Below are positions 1 to 6,815 of a stretch of DNA of 18,093 nucleotides, one piece after another. A model generated the notes under the pieces. The model searched no databases. It had not been told where the DNA came from and saw only the letters and a list, made by a program, of their open reading frames with translations. How positions within the stretch are numbered: position 1 is the stretch's first letter; each line of letters starts with the position of its first letter. The stretch is from NCBI GenBank assembly GCA_035629935.1, contig DASQLQ010000021.1, positions 1 through 18,093 of the forward strand, in the 5' to 3' direction. This DNA comes from DASQLQ01 sp035629935 (GTDB lineage: Bacteria > Actinomycetota > CADDZG01 > WHSQ01). The position numbers and the translations under genes were made by a program.

Positions 1-1
1 C

Positions 2-295
2 ACTCCGCACGGGATGCGCCACACCTGCGTCGCCCTGCTGATCGACCAGGGCGCCCATCCTCTGGGGATCCAGCTCTACATCGGGCATGCCGACATCCGG
101 ACGACAATGAATACCTACGGACATCTGTTTCCCAACCACGACGACGCGCTCGCCCGTGCGCTCGATGGTGCCTTCCGAGCTTGTCGCGCGGCCCCGGCGC
201 GGCCCCGAGTGTTTTCGGAGGCTGCTCCAGAAACAAATGGTCACCCAAGAAAGACCCTCTGGCCAGGTACTCTGGCTCATAAGGAGGGCGGTTAG
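2..295 (+). CDS. Tyrosine recombinase/integrase, C-terminal fragment (5' end outside window)
   Basis: This is the end of a tyrosine site-specific recombinase; the open frame enters from the left edge, so the N-terminal DNA-binding and most of the catalytic domain are missing from view. The visible part holds the second half of the active site: an H-G-M-R box (the H-x-x-R motif), then L-Y-I-G-H with the conserved Gly-His, and the nucleophile in N-T-Y-G-H-L about 35 residues after the H-x-x-R box. These enzymes cut and rejoin DNA through a 3'-phosphotyrosine link, integrating or excising phages and integrative elements or resolving dimers. A low-complexity Ala/Arg/Pro tail of about 45 residues follows the catalytic Tyr region. 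The TAG stop at 293-295 lies inside the tRNA-Val gene, which begins at 286. This suggests an element integrase rather than XerC/D, but the element itself is not visible. Confidence 0.88.
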   Translation, partial: TPHGMRHTCVALLIDQGAHPLGIQLYIGHADIRTTMNTYGHLFPNHDDALARALDGAFRACRAAPARPRVFSEAAPETNGHPRKTLWPGTLAHKEGG

Positions 296-357
296 CTCAG
301 CGGAAGAGCACTGCGCTTACAACGCAGGGGTCGGCGGTTCGAAACCGTCACCGCCCA
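286..357 (+). tRNA. tRNA-Val (anticodon TAC)
   Basis: A complete cloverleaf can be folded. The acceptor stem GGGCGGT pairs perfectly with ACCGCCC (350-356). The D arm uses GCTC/GAGC, the anticodon arm is CTGCG-CTTACAA-CGCAG with anticodon TAC reading GTA and other valine codons, the variable loop has five bases, and the T arm carries the TTCGAAA loop. The discriminator base is A357, followed by CCG, so the terminal CCA is not encoded and must be added by a nucleotidyltransferase. The first ten bases overlap the 3' end of the integrase reading frame. Confidence 0.96.
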
Positions 358-422
358 CCGGTTTTGAAGGTAGCTAAGGGAACATCGGGGAATACGGCAA
401 TGCTCTAGCCGTAGGAGGGACG

Positions 423-632
423 ATGGAAGAAGGCCCCACACCGCCGCCCGAACCCGCGGAAGGAAGTGCTGCCACACCTACCCAGGACGCCCCATCGGGT
501 TCTACCAACAGTCTCTCGAGGTTCTTGAGCGGCAAGTCTCTGATCGTGGTTATCGCGATTGTCGCGGTCGCCACGCTCGGCATTGTCCTTGTAACCGTCG
601 CCGCGGTCGCCCTTATCTTTCTAACGAGGTGA
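423..632 (+). CDS. Small single-pass membrane protein, function unknown
   Basis: A 69-residue protein of no family I recognise. Residues 1-38 are rich in Pro, Ala, Ser, Thr and acidic residues, as in a disordered segment. Residues 40-67 are one long run of Ile, Val, Ala and Leu ending in a C-terminal Arg, which fits a single membrane span. The ATG is preceded by a strong Shine-Dalgarno sequence, AGGAGGG at 413-419, which supports real translation although the spacing is short. It stands alone on the plus strand between the tRNA gene and the PPOX gene, about 65 bases after the tRNA. A membrane anchor or tail-anchored envelope peptide is plausible; no function can be assigned from the sequence. 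Confidence 0.7.
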   Translation: MEEGPTPPPEPAEGSAATPTQDAPSGSTNSLSRFLSGKSLIVVIAIVAVATLGIVLVTVAAVALIFLTR

Positions 633-713
633 AGCCCACTGCATCCGAGGTTTACGCACTCTCCAGGTAGGGCTAGTGGCAAGACCGGAACACGTCGGCG
701 AAAGGTGGGAACG

Positions 714-1340
714 ATGGGTCAGGAGTATCACGGTGGCGCGAGAGCTTTCCAGGATCGTTTCGACACTCGCCGGTTAGCGGACCGACTGGCCGAGTCCACA
801 TCTGATGTGATCAACGACCGCTTCAAGTCCTTCATCGAGAAACGAGACATGTTCTTCATCGCGACGGCGAACGATGAGGGATGGCCGGAAGTTTCCTATA
901 AGGGCGGCGATCCAGGGTTCGTGAAAGTGCTGGACGAGCACACGCTGGCTTTCCCTGTCTACAACGGCAACGGGATGTTCCTCACCACGGGCAATCTCTC
1001 GGTCAACCCCCGTGTCGGGCTCTTATTCATCGATTGGGAAACTGGGACGCGCCTGCGCATGAACGGGCATGCTTCGATCGAAATGGATGACCCTTTGGTC
1101 GACGAATACGAGCGGGCGCTTTTTATCGTGCGCGTGCGTGCCCGGGAGGTGTTCCCGAACTGTCGAAGGTATGTTCATCGCCATCGACGCGTCGAGCGGT
1201 CGCCGTTTGTTCCGACTGGTGACGTCGCCCCGCCGGTCCCGGACTGGAAACTCGGTGAGTGGTTCGAGGGAACCTTGCCCGCCGACGATCCGGCGCTCGA
1301 CCCGGACAACCCGAGTGCCCCTTCGATCCCGCAGTTCTAA
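714..1340 (+). CDS. Pyridoxamine 5'-phosphate oxidase-family (PPOX) flavin-binding protein
   Basis: A 208-residue protein resembling the split-barrel PPOX family, whose members bind FMN, F420 or haem and act in flavin-dependent oxidoreduction. Residues 38-125 look like the barrel: F-I-A-T-A-N with W-P-E-V-S-Y-K-G-G, then a segment ending in L-T-T-G-N-L-S-V-N-P-R-V-G-L-L-F-I-D, typical of this group. Residues 138-155 (I-V-R-V-R-A-R-E-V-F-P-N-C) match the conserved C-terminal region of actinobacterial PPOX proteins. I chose ATG 714 over an in-frame GTG at 705 because AGGTGG at 703-708 sits at proper Shine-Dalgarno spacing from 714. The gene ends only 8 bases from the convergent carboxypeptidase gene. 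The true substrate is unknown; the family assignment is firm, the reaction is not. Confidence 0.85.
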   Translation: MGQEYHGGARAFQDRFDTRRLADRLAESTSDVINDRFKSFIEKRDMFFIATANDEGWPEVSYKGGDPGFVKVLDEHTLAFPVYNGNGMFLTTGNLSVNPRVGLLFIDWETGTRLRMNGHASIEMDDPLVDEYERALFIVRVRAREVFPNCRRYVHRHRRVERSPFVPTGDVAPPVPDWKLGEWFEGTLPADDPALDPDNPSAPSIPQF

Positions 1341-1348
1341 GCCTCGAG

Positions 1349-3265
1349 TCAGCCTCTACGGGCAGGGTTCTTCCACTTCAACATGTTCCGGAGCAGCGTG
1401 TAGCCGGTATAGGTCACCGCATAGTTCTGCAGGCCGTACGGGTGGTAGTACTCCTCAGTTGGGTCCGGCAGCAGAGCGCCAAGGAACCGGACCCTTCCCT
1501 TGCCCACCGGCAGCTCGCCATAGATGGTCTGACCGTCCGGGTTCGTTCCGGCCGTGAACCCTCCGGCCTCCTCCCACACCGCCTGATCGATCTTCCAGTT
1601 CGGTGCGTTGTCTCCTTCGGGGGGAAATGCGTAACCGATGGGGACGGTGTCGTAAGTCTGGGACGCGACTCCTCTGAGGTTCGCGTTGAGAGGGTGCTCC
1701 CGGTCGGTGAACGTCTCGACCGAGCCCACATAGCCGGGCTCCATCGTGATGGCGCCCTTTTCGATCAGACCTAGGTCCGCCAGGGCACTTGCTGCGGCGT
1801 CCGACACGATCAGGTTCCCGCCCTTGCTAATCCACTTCTTGAGCTTGGAGTACCACTTCTTCTTGTTCTTGCCCTCGGGCATCGGATCGTTGGCCAGCAC
1901 CACGCTGTCAAAGCGGCGCAGGTTGACCTTGCCTCTGAGAACCCGGCCAACGCGCACCTTCTTCAGCGGGCGGTTGGCAAAGCGGTTCAAGTCTTTGAAG
2001 AACTTCATCCGAGTCACCTTGTAGGGGCGTTGCTCGGCCACCGGTGTCGCTTCGGGATCCGAGAATCCGGCTCCGTTCTCATCCGAGTCCGTGATCACTT
2101 CCGGGTCCCAGACAAAGGCAGCGCGGCCCCCGACCTTGTAGGTGAAGCGTTTCGGCGCGACCGCCTGGCGGAACATCGTGTAGTTGATAGCGCGGATCGA
2201 GTCCACGAAGATCTGATTCATCGCTTGCCCGTGTGCTAGCTGGTTCACGTTCGAGCCGGCCGTCAACTCGGTCGCAAAGCCCCAGCCGTTGGTGGCTCCG
2301 ACGGTGTTGTAGTAGTCGATCAGAGACCCGCTCGCCGAATAGCCGAGCATGTCGTAGAGCGTCCCCCAGTGATACGCACCGTAGTCCTGACCGGTCTGCT
2401 CGTTGAGCGATTCGACCGAACCGTGGACGTCGTATTCCTTCATGGTTTCCGTGATCCCATCGGCGAAGCGAGCCAGGGTCTCTGACTTCTGGTAGTTGAA
2501 CTGCCCCACGATCTGCAACCCAGCAGCGAAGTACTCGTCCGCGCCTTGGCCATGGTTGTCGGTGCCTAGAAACCAACCCTTGCGTTTGCTCTTGGTGCCG
2601 AACAGAGCGTCGACGATGTCATGAGACTCCGGTTCCGAATAGGACTCGTTGTCTCGGTTGATATAGCCCTTGACCGGGAACTGTCGGTTGAGATCGCGGC
2701 CGTTGTCGTTGCCGCGAGTGGTCATGAAGCCGGCTCCCTCCGTGCCGGTGACATCCCCGGCCACCCATCCGTCGGGATTCGGGAACAGCCAATGGATCAC
2801 GTACTGATCGAGCACCTTCTTGACCCACTCCTCGTTGGCGAGGAAGCGTTCGTCGACCATGTCCTCGATGCAGCGCGGAGCACCTTCCCGAGCCCCAACC
2901 TCATTTCCGTGGATCGAATTGACCACCAGCAGTTTGCGTTTCTTCGTTGTGACCTTTTCGTTCGTCATCAGCACGTCGTAGATCGGATGCCCGCCGAGGG
3001 ACTTGCCGATCGTCGTCACCTCAATCAGGTCGGGGTGCTGGGATTCAAGGAACTCGATGGCGCACTGGAACTCGTCGAAGCGCAAGAAGCTGGTGCTGGC
3101 CTCGGGTTCGGGAAAGATTCGGTCGTCCGGCGTGACGTCGCCTTCGGCACACTTGACCGGGGTAGCGGTGGCCGGGGAAGCGACTAGAGCCGACGCGACG
3201 AGAGCAGCCGCGACCGCTCCGGCCACCCTGTGCCCCCAGCGTCTGGAACCATCGCTCGCCCGCAT
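1349..3265 (-). CDS. Secreted M14-family zinc carboxypeptidase with an extra C-terminal domain
   Basis: A 638-residue exported metallopeptidase. Residues 1-35 form a Sec signal peptide (Arg-rich start, Ala/Val-rich core, A-T-A end). Residues 60-370 form the M14 carboxypeptidase A-like domain. The zinc ligands are H119 and E122 in the H-G-N-E motif and H238 in T-D-N-H-G. The substrate-binding N-G-R-D-L-N-R motif is at 188-194, and the catalytic Glu is likely E333 in F-A-T-E-L-T. Such enzymes remove C-terminal residues from peptides outside the cell. Residues of about 395-600 form a second region (L-R-R-F-D-S-V-V-L-A-N-D, then a Lys-rich stretch and K-G-G-N-L-I-V-S-D) that resembles a glutamine-amidotransferase-like Rossmann fold without an obvious Cys nucleophile; this is inference. 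The start is supported by the signal peptide; the AGGATGG upstream is a weak ribosome site. Confidence 0.9.
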   Translation of the reverse strand: MRASDGSRRWGHRVAGAVAAALVASALVASPATATPVKCAEGDVTPDDRIFPEPEASTSFLRFDEFQCAIEFLESQHPDLIEVTTIGKSLGGHPIYDVLMTNEKVTTKKRKLLVVNSIHGNEVGAREGAPRCIEDMVDERFLANEEWVKKVLDQYVIHWLFPNPDGWVAGDVTGTEGAGFMTTRGNDNGRDLNRQFPVKGYINRDNESYSEPESHDIVDALFGTKSKRKGWFLGTDNHGQGADEYFAAGLQIVGQFNYQKSETLARFADGITETMKEYDVHGSVESLNEQTGQDYGAYHWGTLYDMLGYSASGSLIDYYNTVGATNGWGFATELTAGSNVNQLAHGQAMNQIFVDSIRAINYTMFRQAVAPKRFTYKVGGRAAFVWDPEVITDSDENGAGFSDPEATPVAEQRPYKVTRMKFFKDLNRFANRPLKKVRVGRVLRGKVNLRRFDSVVLANDPMPEGKNKKKWYSKLKKWISKGGNLIVSDAAASALADLGLIEKGAITMEPGYVGSVETFTDREHPLNANLRGVASQTYDTVPIGYAFPPEGDNAPNWKIDQAVWEEAGGFTAGTNPDGQTIYGELPVGKGRVRFLGALLPDPTEEYYHPYGLQNYAVTYTGYTLLRNMLKWKNPARRG

Positions 3266-3391
3266 GCCAGACCATCCTAGCGACGTGTCTTCGCGCCCAG
3301 TTTCTCCCCATAAAACCGGCCCTCGACGGGAGGTGAATCACCGTCGCGCGACGAAGAACCACTTGCAAGAGACCTCAAGGAGGAGGGATAG

Positions 3392-3763
3392 ATGCTTCGC
3401 AGATTCAAGCTCTTGGCCGTCACCTCGGCCGTTTTCGCAGCAGCCATCGCAATTTTCCCCGCCCCGTCGGGAGCAGCCGTGGCAGCCGCTGCCTGTCAGG
3501 CACGAGACGTCGTGAAGCTCGAGGAGTGGTCGCACACAGCCGCTGTGACAGGCGTGTACACGTCTGCCGGTGCCACCGACGTTCGGCTCACCTGTGGCAT
3601 CGTCCAGAACGGGACGACGGTCATCCGTATCTCGGAATCGGTCCCAGGTCCGGTCGCCGCGATAGCCACGACGACCAATATCTCCGGTCAGTACTACAGC
3701 GTCTGCTACGAGGTAAATGTCACGTACGTCGATCACACCAGCAACGCTGACACCTGCCCCTAG
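3392..3763 (+). CDS. Small secreted protein with four cysteines, function unknown
   Basis: A 123-residue protein that I cannot assign to a family. Residues 1 to about 33 are a clear Sec signal peptide: Arg-Arg-Phe-Lys start, Ala/Val/Phe core, and a small-residue end near G-A-A-V-A-A-A-A. The mature part has four Cys residues (C-Q-A-R, L-T-C-G, S-V-C-Y, D-T-C-P), enough for two disulfides, and a Thr/Val-rich alternating pattern that suggests a beta-sandwich. The ATG is preceded by AAGGAGGAGG (3377-3386), one of the best Shine-Dalgarno sequences in the window, so strong translation is likely. It is divergent from the carboxypeptidase gene, and its stop codon overlaps that of the convergent LigD-type polymerase gene. 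Confidence 0.8.
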   Translation: MLRRFKLLAVTSAVFAAAIAIFPAPSGAAVAAAACQARDVVKLEEWSHTAAVTGVYTSAGATDVRLTCGIVQNGTTVIRISESVPGPVAAIATTTNISGQYYSVCYEVNVTYVDHTSNADTCP

Positions 3764-4707
3764 TTGCGACGTTGCTTCGTTTTCCGCTTTCCTTCGTGCA
3801 TCGCTTTTACTCGCGCGATCGGGATCGCCTGCCCCTCTGCGATGAGATCGGGTCCGATGCTTTGAGGCTGAGGCATGAGCTCCGACCAAGGATCGCGGCC
3901 TCCGAGCAGGTCCACGACGGTATGGATGGTGAAATCAGATGGCGCCACGGAGCCGAGCTCGTCCCACCCAACCGGGAACGACACCGGTACGCCCGGACGG
4001 ACCCTCGGGCTGTAGGCGGCCACGACGGTGGCGCCGCCACCCCGGGTCGAGTCGACGAAGACCTTCCCCTCACGCTCGTCCCGAACGAAGGCGGTCGTTG
4101 CGAGTTTCGGATCGAGACTCTCGACGCGGGCTGCAAGGGCACGGGTGGCAGCAGCCGCGTCTCCCATCGATACCTTGTCGTCTATCGGTACGAAGACGTG
4201 GATGCCTTTGGCGCCGCTTGTCTTGACGGCACCTTCGAGCCCCTCGTCGGTCAAGACCTCGCGGACGAGTTGCGCGACCTGCACTCCGGCAGAGAAGGCG
4301 TCTTCTGATGGGGGATCGAGATCGAGGACGATGTACGTGACCCGGTCCCACCGCTCCGCTTTCACAAGGGCGGGGTGATACTCAACCGCTCGCTGGTTGG
4401 CGAACCAGAGCAGCGTGCGCTGGTCGTTGCACAACGCGTAACGGACGTCACGCTTCGAGCTCTCGGACCACAACGTGACCGCCTCTACCCATTCGGGCGT
4501 GTACTTCGGCAGGTTCTTCTGCATGAACGGGCGCTGCCCCCGGACGGCGCGTATCACGGACAGGGGTCGACCAGCCAGTGCGGGCACGATGCGATCGGCG
4601 ACCGCCTCGAGGTAGTCCACCAGATCTCGCTTGGTGCTTTCCGCGCCCTCGAATAGCGGTTCATCGAGATTAGTCAGCGACACTCCGTGCCTGTCTTCGC
4701 CGCCCAT
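3760..4707 (-). CDS. Stand-alone LigD-type polymerase/primase (NHEJ PolDom)
   Basis: A 315-residue protein of the LigD polymerase-domain family, an archaeo-eukaryotic primase-type enzyme. In bacterial non-homologous end joining these add ribo- or deoxynucleotides at broken ends before ligation by LigD and Ku. The metal-binding L-D-L-D-P-P motif gives D129 and D131, the S-G-A-K-G-I-H-V motif gives H170, and the third acidic residue is D219 in F-V-D-S-T-R. The N-terminal L-T-N-L-D...L-F-E-G and G-R-P-L segments also match the family. Length suits a single polymerase domain with no ligase or nuclease domain. I chose ATG 4707 because conservation begins just after it; an in-frame start at 4782 would overlap the divergent neighbour and add 25 unconserved residues. 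Its TAG stop shares the CTAG at 3760-3763 with the convergent secreted-protein gene. Confidence 0.9.
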   Translation of the reverse strand: MGGEDRHGVSLTNLDEPLFEGAESTKRDLVDYLEAVADRIVPALAGRPLSVIRAVRGQRPFMQKNLPKYTPEWVEAVTLWSESSKRDVRYALCNDQRTLLWFANQRAVEYHPALVKAERWDRVTYIVLDLDPPSEDAFSAGVQVAQLVREVLTDEGLEGAVKTSGAKGIHVFVPIDDKVSMGDAAAATRALAARVESLDPKLATTAFVRDEREGKVFVDSTRGGGATVVAAYSPRVRPGVPVSFPVGWDELGSVAPSDFTIHTVVDLLGGRDPWSELMPQPQSIGPDLIAEGQAIPIARVKAMHEGKRKTKQRRN

Positions 4708-4763
4708 CAAGGCACCATTACTCGCGTGGGCCGTGCCCGCAAGCCACCATTGACCGAGAGGCG

Positions 4764-5795
4764 ATGATTGCTGGAATGACACCGCCGGCGAAAGGCAAAG
4801 AAGAAATCCTCGAGATTGAGGGGCACGAGGTCCGGATCACGAGTCCCGACAAGGTGTTCTTTCCGGAGCGCGGAGAAACGAAGCTCGATCTCGTCAATCA
4901 CTACGTGAGATTGGCCGAGCCGGTCATGCGAACGATGGGGGGCCGGCCTCTTCTGTTGCAGCGGTTCCCCAATGGCGCATCGGGCCCGTCCTTCTTTCAG
5001 AAGCGGATACCCGACTCGGCCCCCGAGTGGCTGCAGACGACGATCGTTAGTACACCGAACGGGACCCAGTCGCGAGCGCTCGTTGCAGCCGATGTTGCGC
5101 ATGTCGCATGGGCCGTCAACCAAGGATGTCTCGGTTTCCATGTGTGGCCGAACCTCGCGGCCGAGCCCGAGTTCGCCGACGAACTGCGCCTGGACCTCGA
5201 TCCGCAGCCGGGAACGGATTTCACCCACGCCCGTGCTGCCGCCCACGAACTGAAGAAACTCCTCGACGAACTAGGAGTGGTTGCCTACCCGAAGACCACC
5301 GGTAACCAAGGGCTCCATGTCTACGTTCGACTCGAGCACCGGTGGGACTCGTACCAGGTCCGTTCGTCCGCCGTGGCGGTTGCGCGCGAGCTCGAACGAA
5401 GGAGCCCGGACCTCATAACCGCGCAGTGGTGGAAAGAGGATCGCGGCGAGCGGGTTCTGGTCGACTTCAACCAGAACGCCCCACACAAGACGGTGTTCGG
5501 TGCCTGGTGCGTGCGGCCCCGTCCGGGGGCCCAGGTCTCGACGCCTTTCCGCTGGGACGAGCTCGATACCGTCGAGCCCGACGAACTGACTGTCGCCTCA
5601 CTGCCCGAGCGAGTGGAGGCCGAAGGCGATCCGTGGGCGGATATGAATGACAACCCCCAATCGCTCGAGCCGTTTCTCGCGATGCACGAACGGGACCGTG
5701 CGAACGGGCTCCACGACGCGCCGTGGCCCCCGGTCTACCCCAAGCAGCCAGATGAACCGCCCAGGGTCTCTCGCAGCCGCGCCAAGAAGTCCTGA
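4764..5795 (+). CDS. Second stand-alone LigD-type polymerase/primase (NHEJ PolDom paralogue)
   Basis: A 343-residue protein of the same family as its divergent neighbour but clearly a different subgroup. Catalytic residues are in place: D144 and D146 in L-D-L-D-P-Q, H185 in G-N-Q-G-L-H-V, and D234 in V-L-V-D-F-N-Q. The N-terminal half carries T-S-P-D-K-V-F-F-P and G-R-P-L-L-L-Q-R-F-P, close to canonical LigD PolDom sequence, and F-F-Q-K-R at the 5'-phosphate-binding region. The Pro/Arg/Lys-rich tail (about 318-343) is basic and could contact DNA. The start is uncertain: ATG 4764 has GAGAGG almost touching it, and ATG 4776 is an alternative. With no ligase or Ku gene beside it, partners must be encoded elsewhere or the enzyme acts alone, for example in gap filling. 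Confidence 0.9.
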   Translation: MIAGMTPPAKGKEEILEIEGHEVRITSPDKVFFPERGETKLDLVNHYVRLAEPVMRTMGGRPLLLQRFPNGASGPSFFQKRIPDSAPEWLQTTIVSTPNGTQSRALVAADVAHVAWAVNQGCLGFHVWPNLAAEPEFADELRLDLDPQPGTDFTHARAAAHELKKLLDELGVVAYPKTTGNQGLHVYVRLEHRWDSYQVRSSAVAVARELERRSPDLITAQWWKEDRGERVLVDFNQNAPHKTVFGAWCVRPRPGAQVSTPFRWDELDTVEPDELTVASLPERVEAEGDPWADMNDNPQSLEPFLAMHERDRANGLHDAPWPPVYPKQPDEPPRVSRSRAKKS

Positions 5796-5800
5796 GGCCT

Positions 5801-5878
5801 TAGCCGGCTTTGTAGCTCTCCGTATTCGTCACCCTGGCCCCGTCGGAACACTTGGCGCCACATCGAGCCGCGTCTTTT
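5801..5878 (-). pseudogene. Remnant of the C-terminal end of an NHL-repeat protein gene
   Basis: The space between the second polymerase and the ABC operon holds a decayed copy of the end of the NHL-repeat gene found at 9404-10699. Read on the minus strand, it gives K-C-S-D-G-A-R-V-T-N-T-E-S-Y-K-A-G followed at once by TAA. The intact gene ends K-C-S-E-N-V-R-V-N-A-R-E-S-Y-K-A-N followed by TGA, so 10 of 17 residues match and the stop falls at the same place. Going further upstream, A-A-R-C-G-A can be matched to A-A-L-G; beyond that similarity fades and the ATPase gene begins. No propeller domain is left. Confidence 0.65.
5804..5857 (+). repeat. Left copy of a diverged 54-bp direct repeat flanking the ABC operon
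   Basis: By direct count this segment matches 9407-9460 at 40 of 54 positions without gaps, including identical runs GGCTTTGTAGCTCTCC (5807-5822) and TCGGAACACTTG (5844-5855). Both copies have the same orientation, 3603 bases apart. The repeat is coding on the minus strand in the right copy and a remnant here. Confidence 0.75.
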
Positions 5879-5909
5879 CGCAACCGCAAGAGGCCATAGG
5901 TTCCGAGGT

Positions 5910-6815
5910 GTGTTGATCGTCACGGAGGGGTTGACCAAGCGGTTCGGGCAGGTGACTGCCGTATCCGATCTAACGGTGAGCATCGATACCGGCGTCGTCG
6001 GGTTGATCGGGGCCAACGGCGCCGGAAAGTCGACGCTGATCAAGATGCTGCTTGGCCTCCTACCGGCAACGGACGGTAGTGCGACGGTGCTGGACCTGGA
6101 TGTAGCGACCGCCGGGACCGAGATCCGTGAGCGCGTCGGTTACATGCCCGAACACGATTGTCTTCCGCCGGATGTGTCGGCAACCGATTTCGTCGTGCAT
6201 ATGGCTCGGATGTCGGGCCTCCCGGCAACGGCGGCGCGGGAGCGGACGGCCGACATCTTGAGACATGTCGGTTTGTACGAAGAGCGCTACCGCCCGATCG
6301 GGGGCTACTCGACCGGCATGCGTCAGCGAGTGAAGCTCGGGCAAGCGTTGGTCCACGACCCCCAGCTGGTATTCCTCGACGAGCCGACCAACGGACTCGA
6401 TCCGGCGGGTCGCGATGACATGCTCGGCCTGATAGCCCGGATCAACTCTGACTTCGGCATCTCCGTCCTGGTGACGTCCCACCTGCTCGGCGAGCTGGAG
6501 CGCGTTTGCGACCACATCGTGGTTATCGACGCTGGTCGGCTGCTGAGGGCAACGTCAACAGCGGATGTGACCGCGGTCAGTGAGGTCGTGATCGTCGAGG
6601 TTGACGAACCGGCAGACCCACTCGCCGCTCTGCTGGAGGCAGCGGGGCTTACCGTTCGCGTGGTCGGTCGCCTTCTGGAGGTCGAGCTACGAGACGACTC
6701 GGCGTACGACATCGTGCGAGACACGGTGGTCAAGGCCGGTCTCGGGCTCATCCGGATGGAGCGGCGCCGGCATCGCATGGCCGAGATCTTCGAGACGGCA
6801 GGGAGCCCAGGGTGA
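5910..6815 (+). CDS. ABC-2 transporter ATP-binding protein, first of two
   Basis: A 301-residue ABC ATPase that powers the membrane permease encoded next to it. Walker A is G-A-N-G-A-G-K-S-T at 34-42, the signature is Y-S-T-G-M-R-Q at 133-139, Walker B is L-V-F-L-D-E-P at 153-159, and the switch His is H191 in V-T-S-H-L-L. Residues 205-301 form the extra C-terminal domain usual in ABC-2 (drug, polymer or lipid export) ATPases. The start is GTG 5910, with ATAGG about nine bases upstream; TTG 5913 is an alternative. Its TGA overlaps the GTG of the permease gene by four bases (GTGA), so the two are probably translationally coupled. The substrate cannot be told from the sequence. Confidence 0.93.
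   Translation: MLIVTEGLTKRFGQVTAVSDLTVSIDTGVVGLIGANGAGKSTLIKMLLGLLPATDGSATVLDLDVATAGTEIRERVGYMPEHDCLPPDVSATDFVVHMARMSGLPATAARERTADILRHVGLYEERYRPIGGYSTGMRQRVKLGQALVHDPQLVFLDEPTNGLDPAGRDDMLGLIARINSDFGISVLVTSHLLGELERVCDHIVVIDAGRLLRATSTADVTAVSEVVIVEVDEPADPLAALLEAAGLTVRVVGRLLEVELRDDSAYDIVRDTVVKAGLGLIRMERRRHRMAEIFETAGSPG

Noticed and set aside
156..377. Open frame running through the end of the integrase gene and the whole tRNA
   Set aside because: It translates the tRNA gene and has no ribosome site; the integrase frame has clear catalytic motifs instead.
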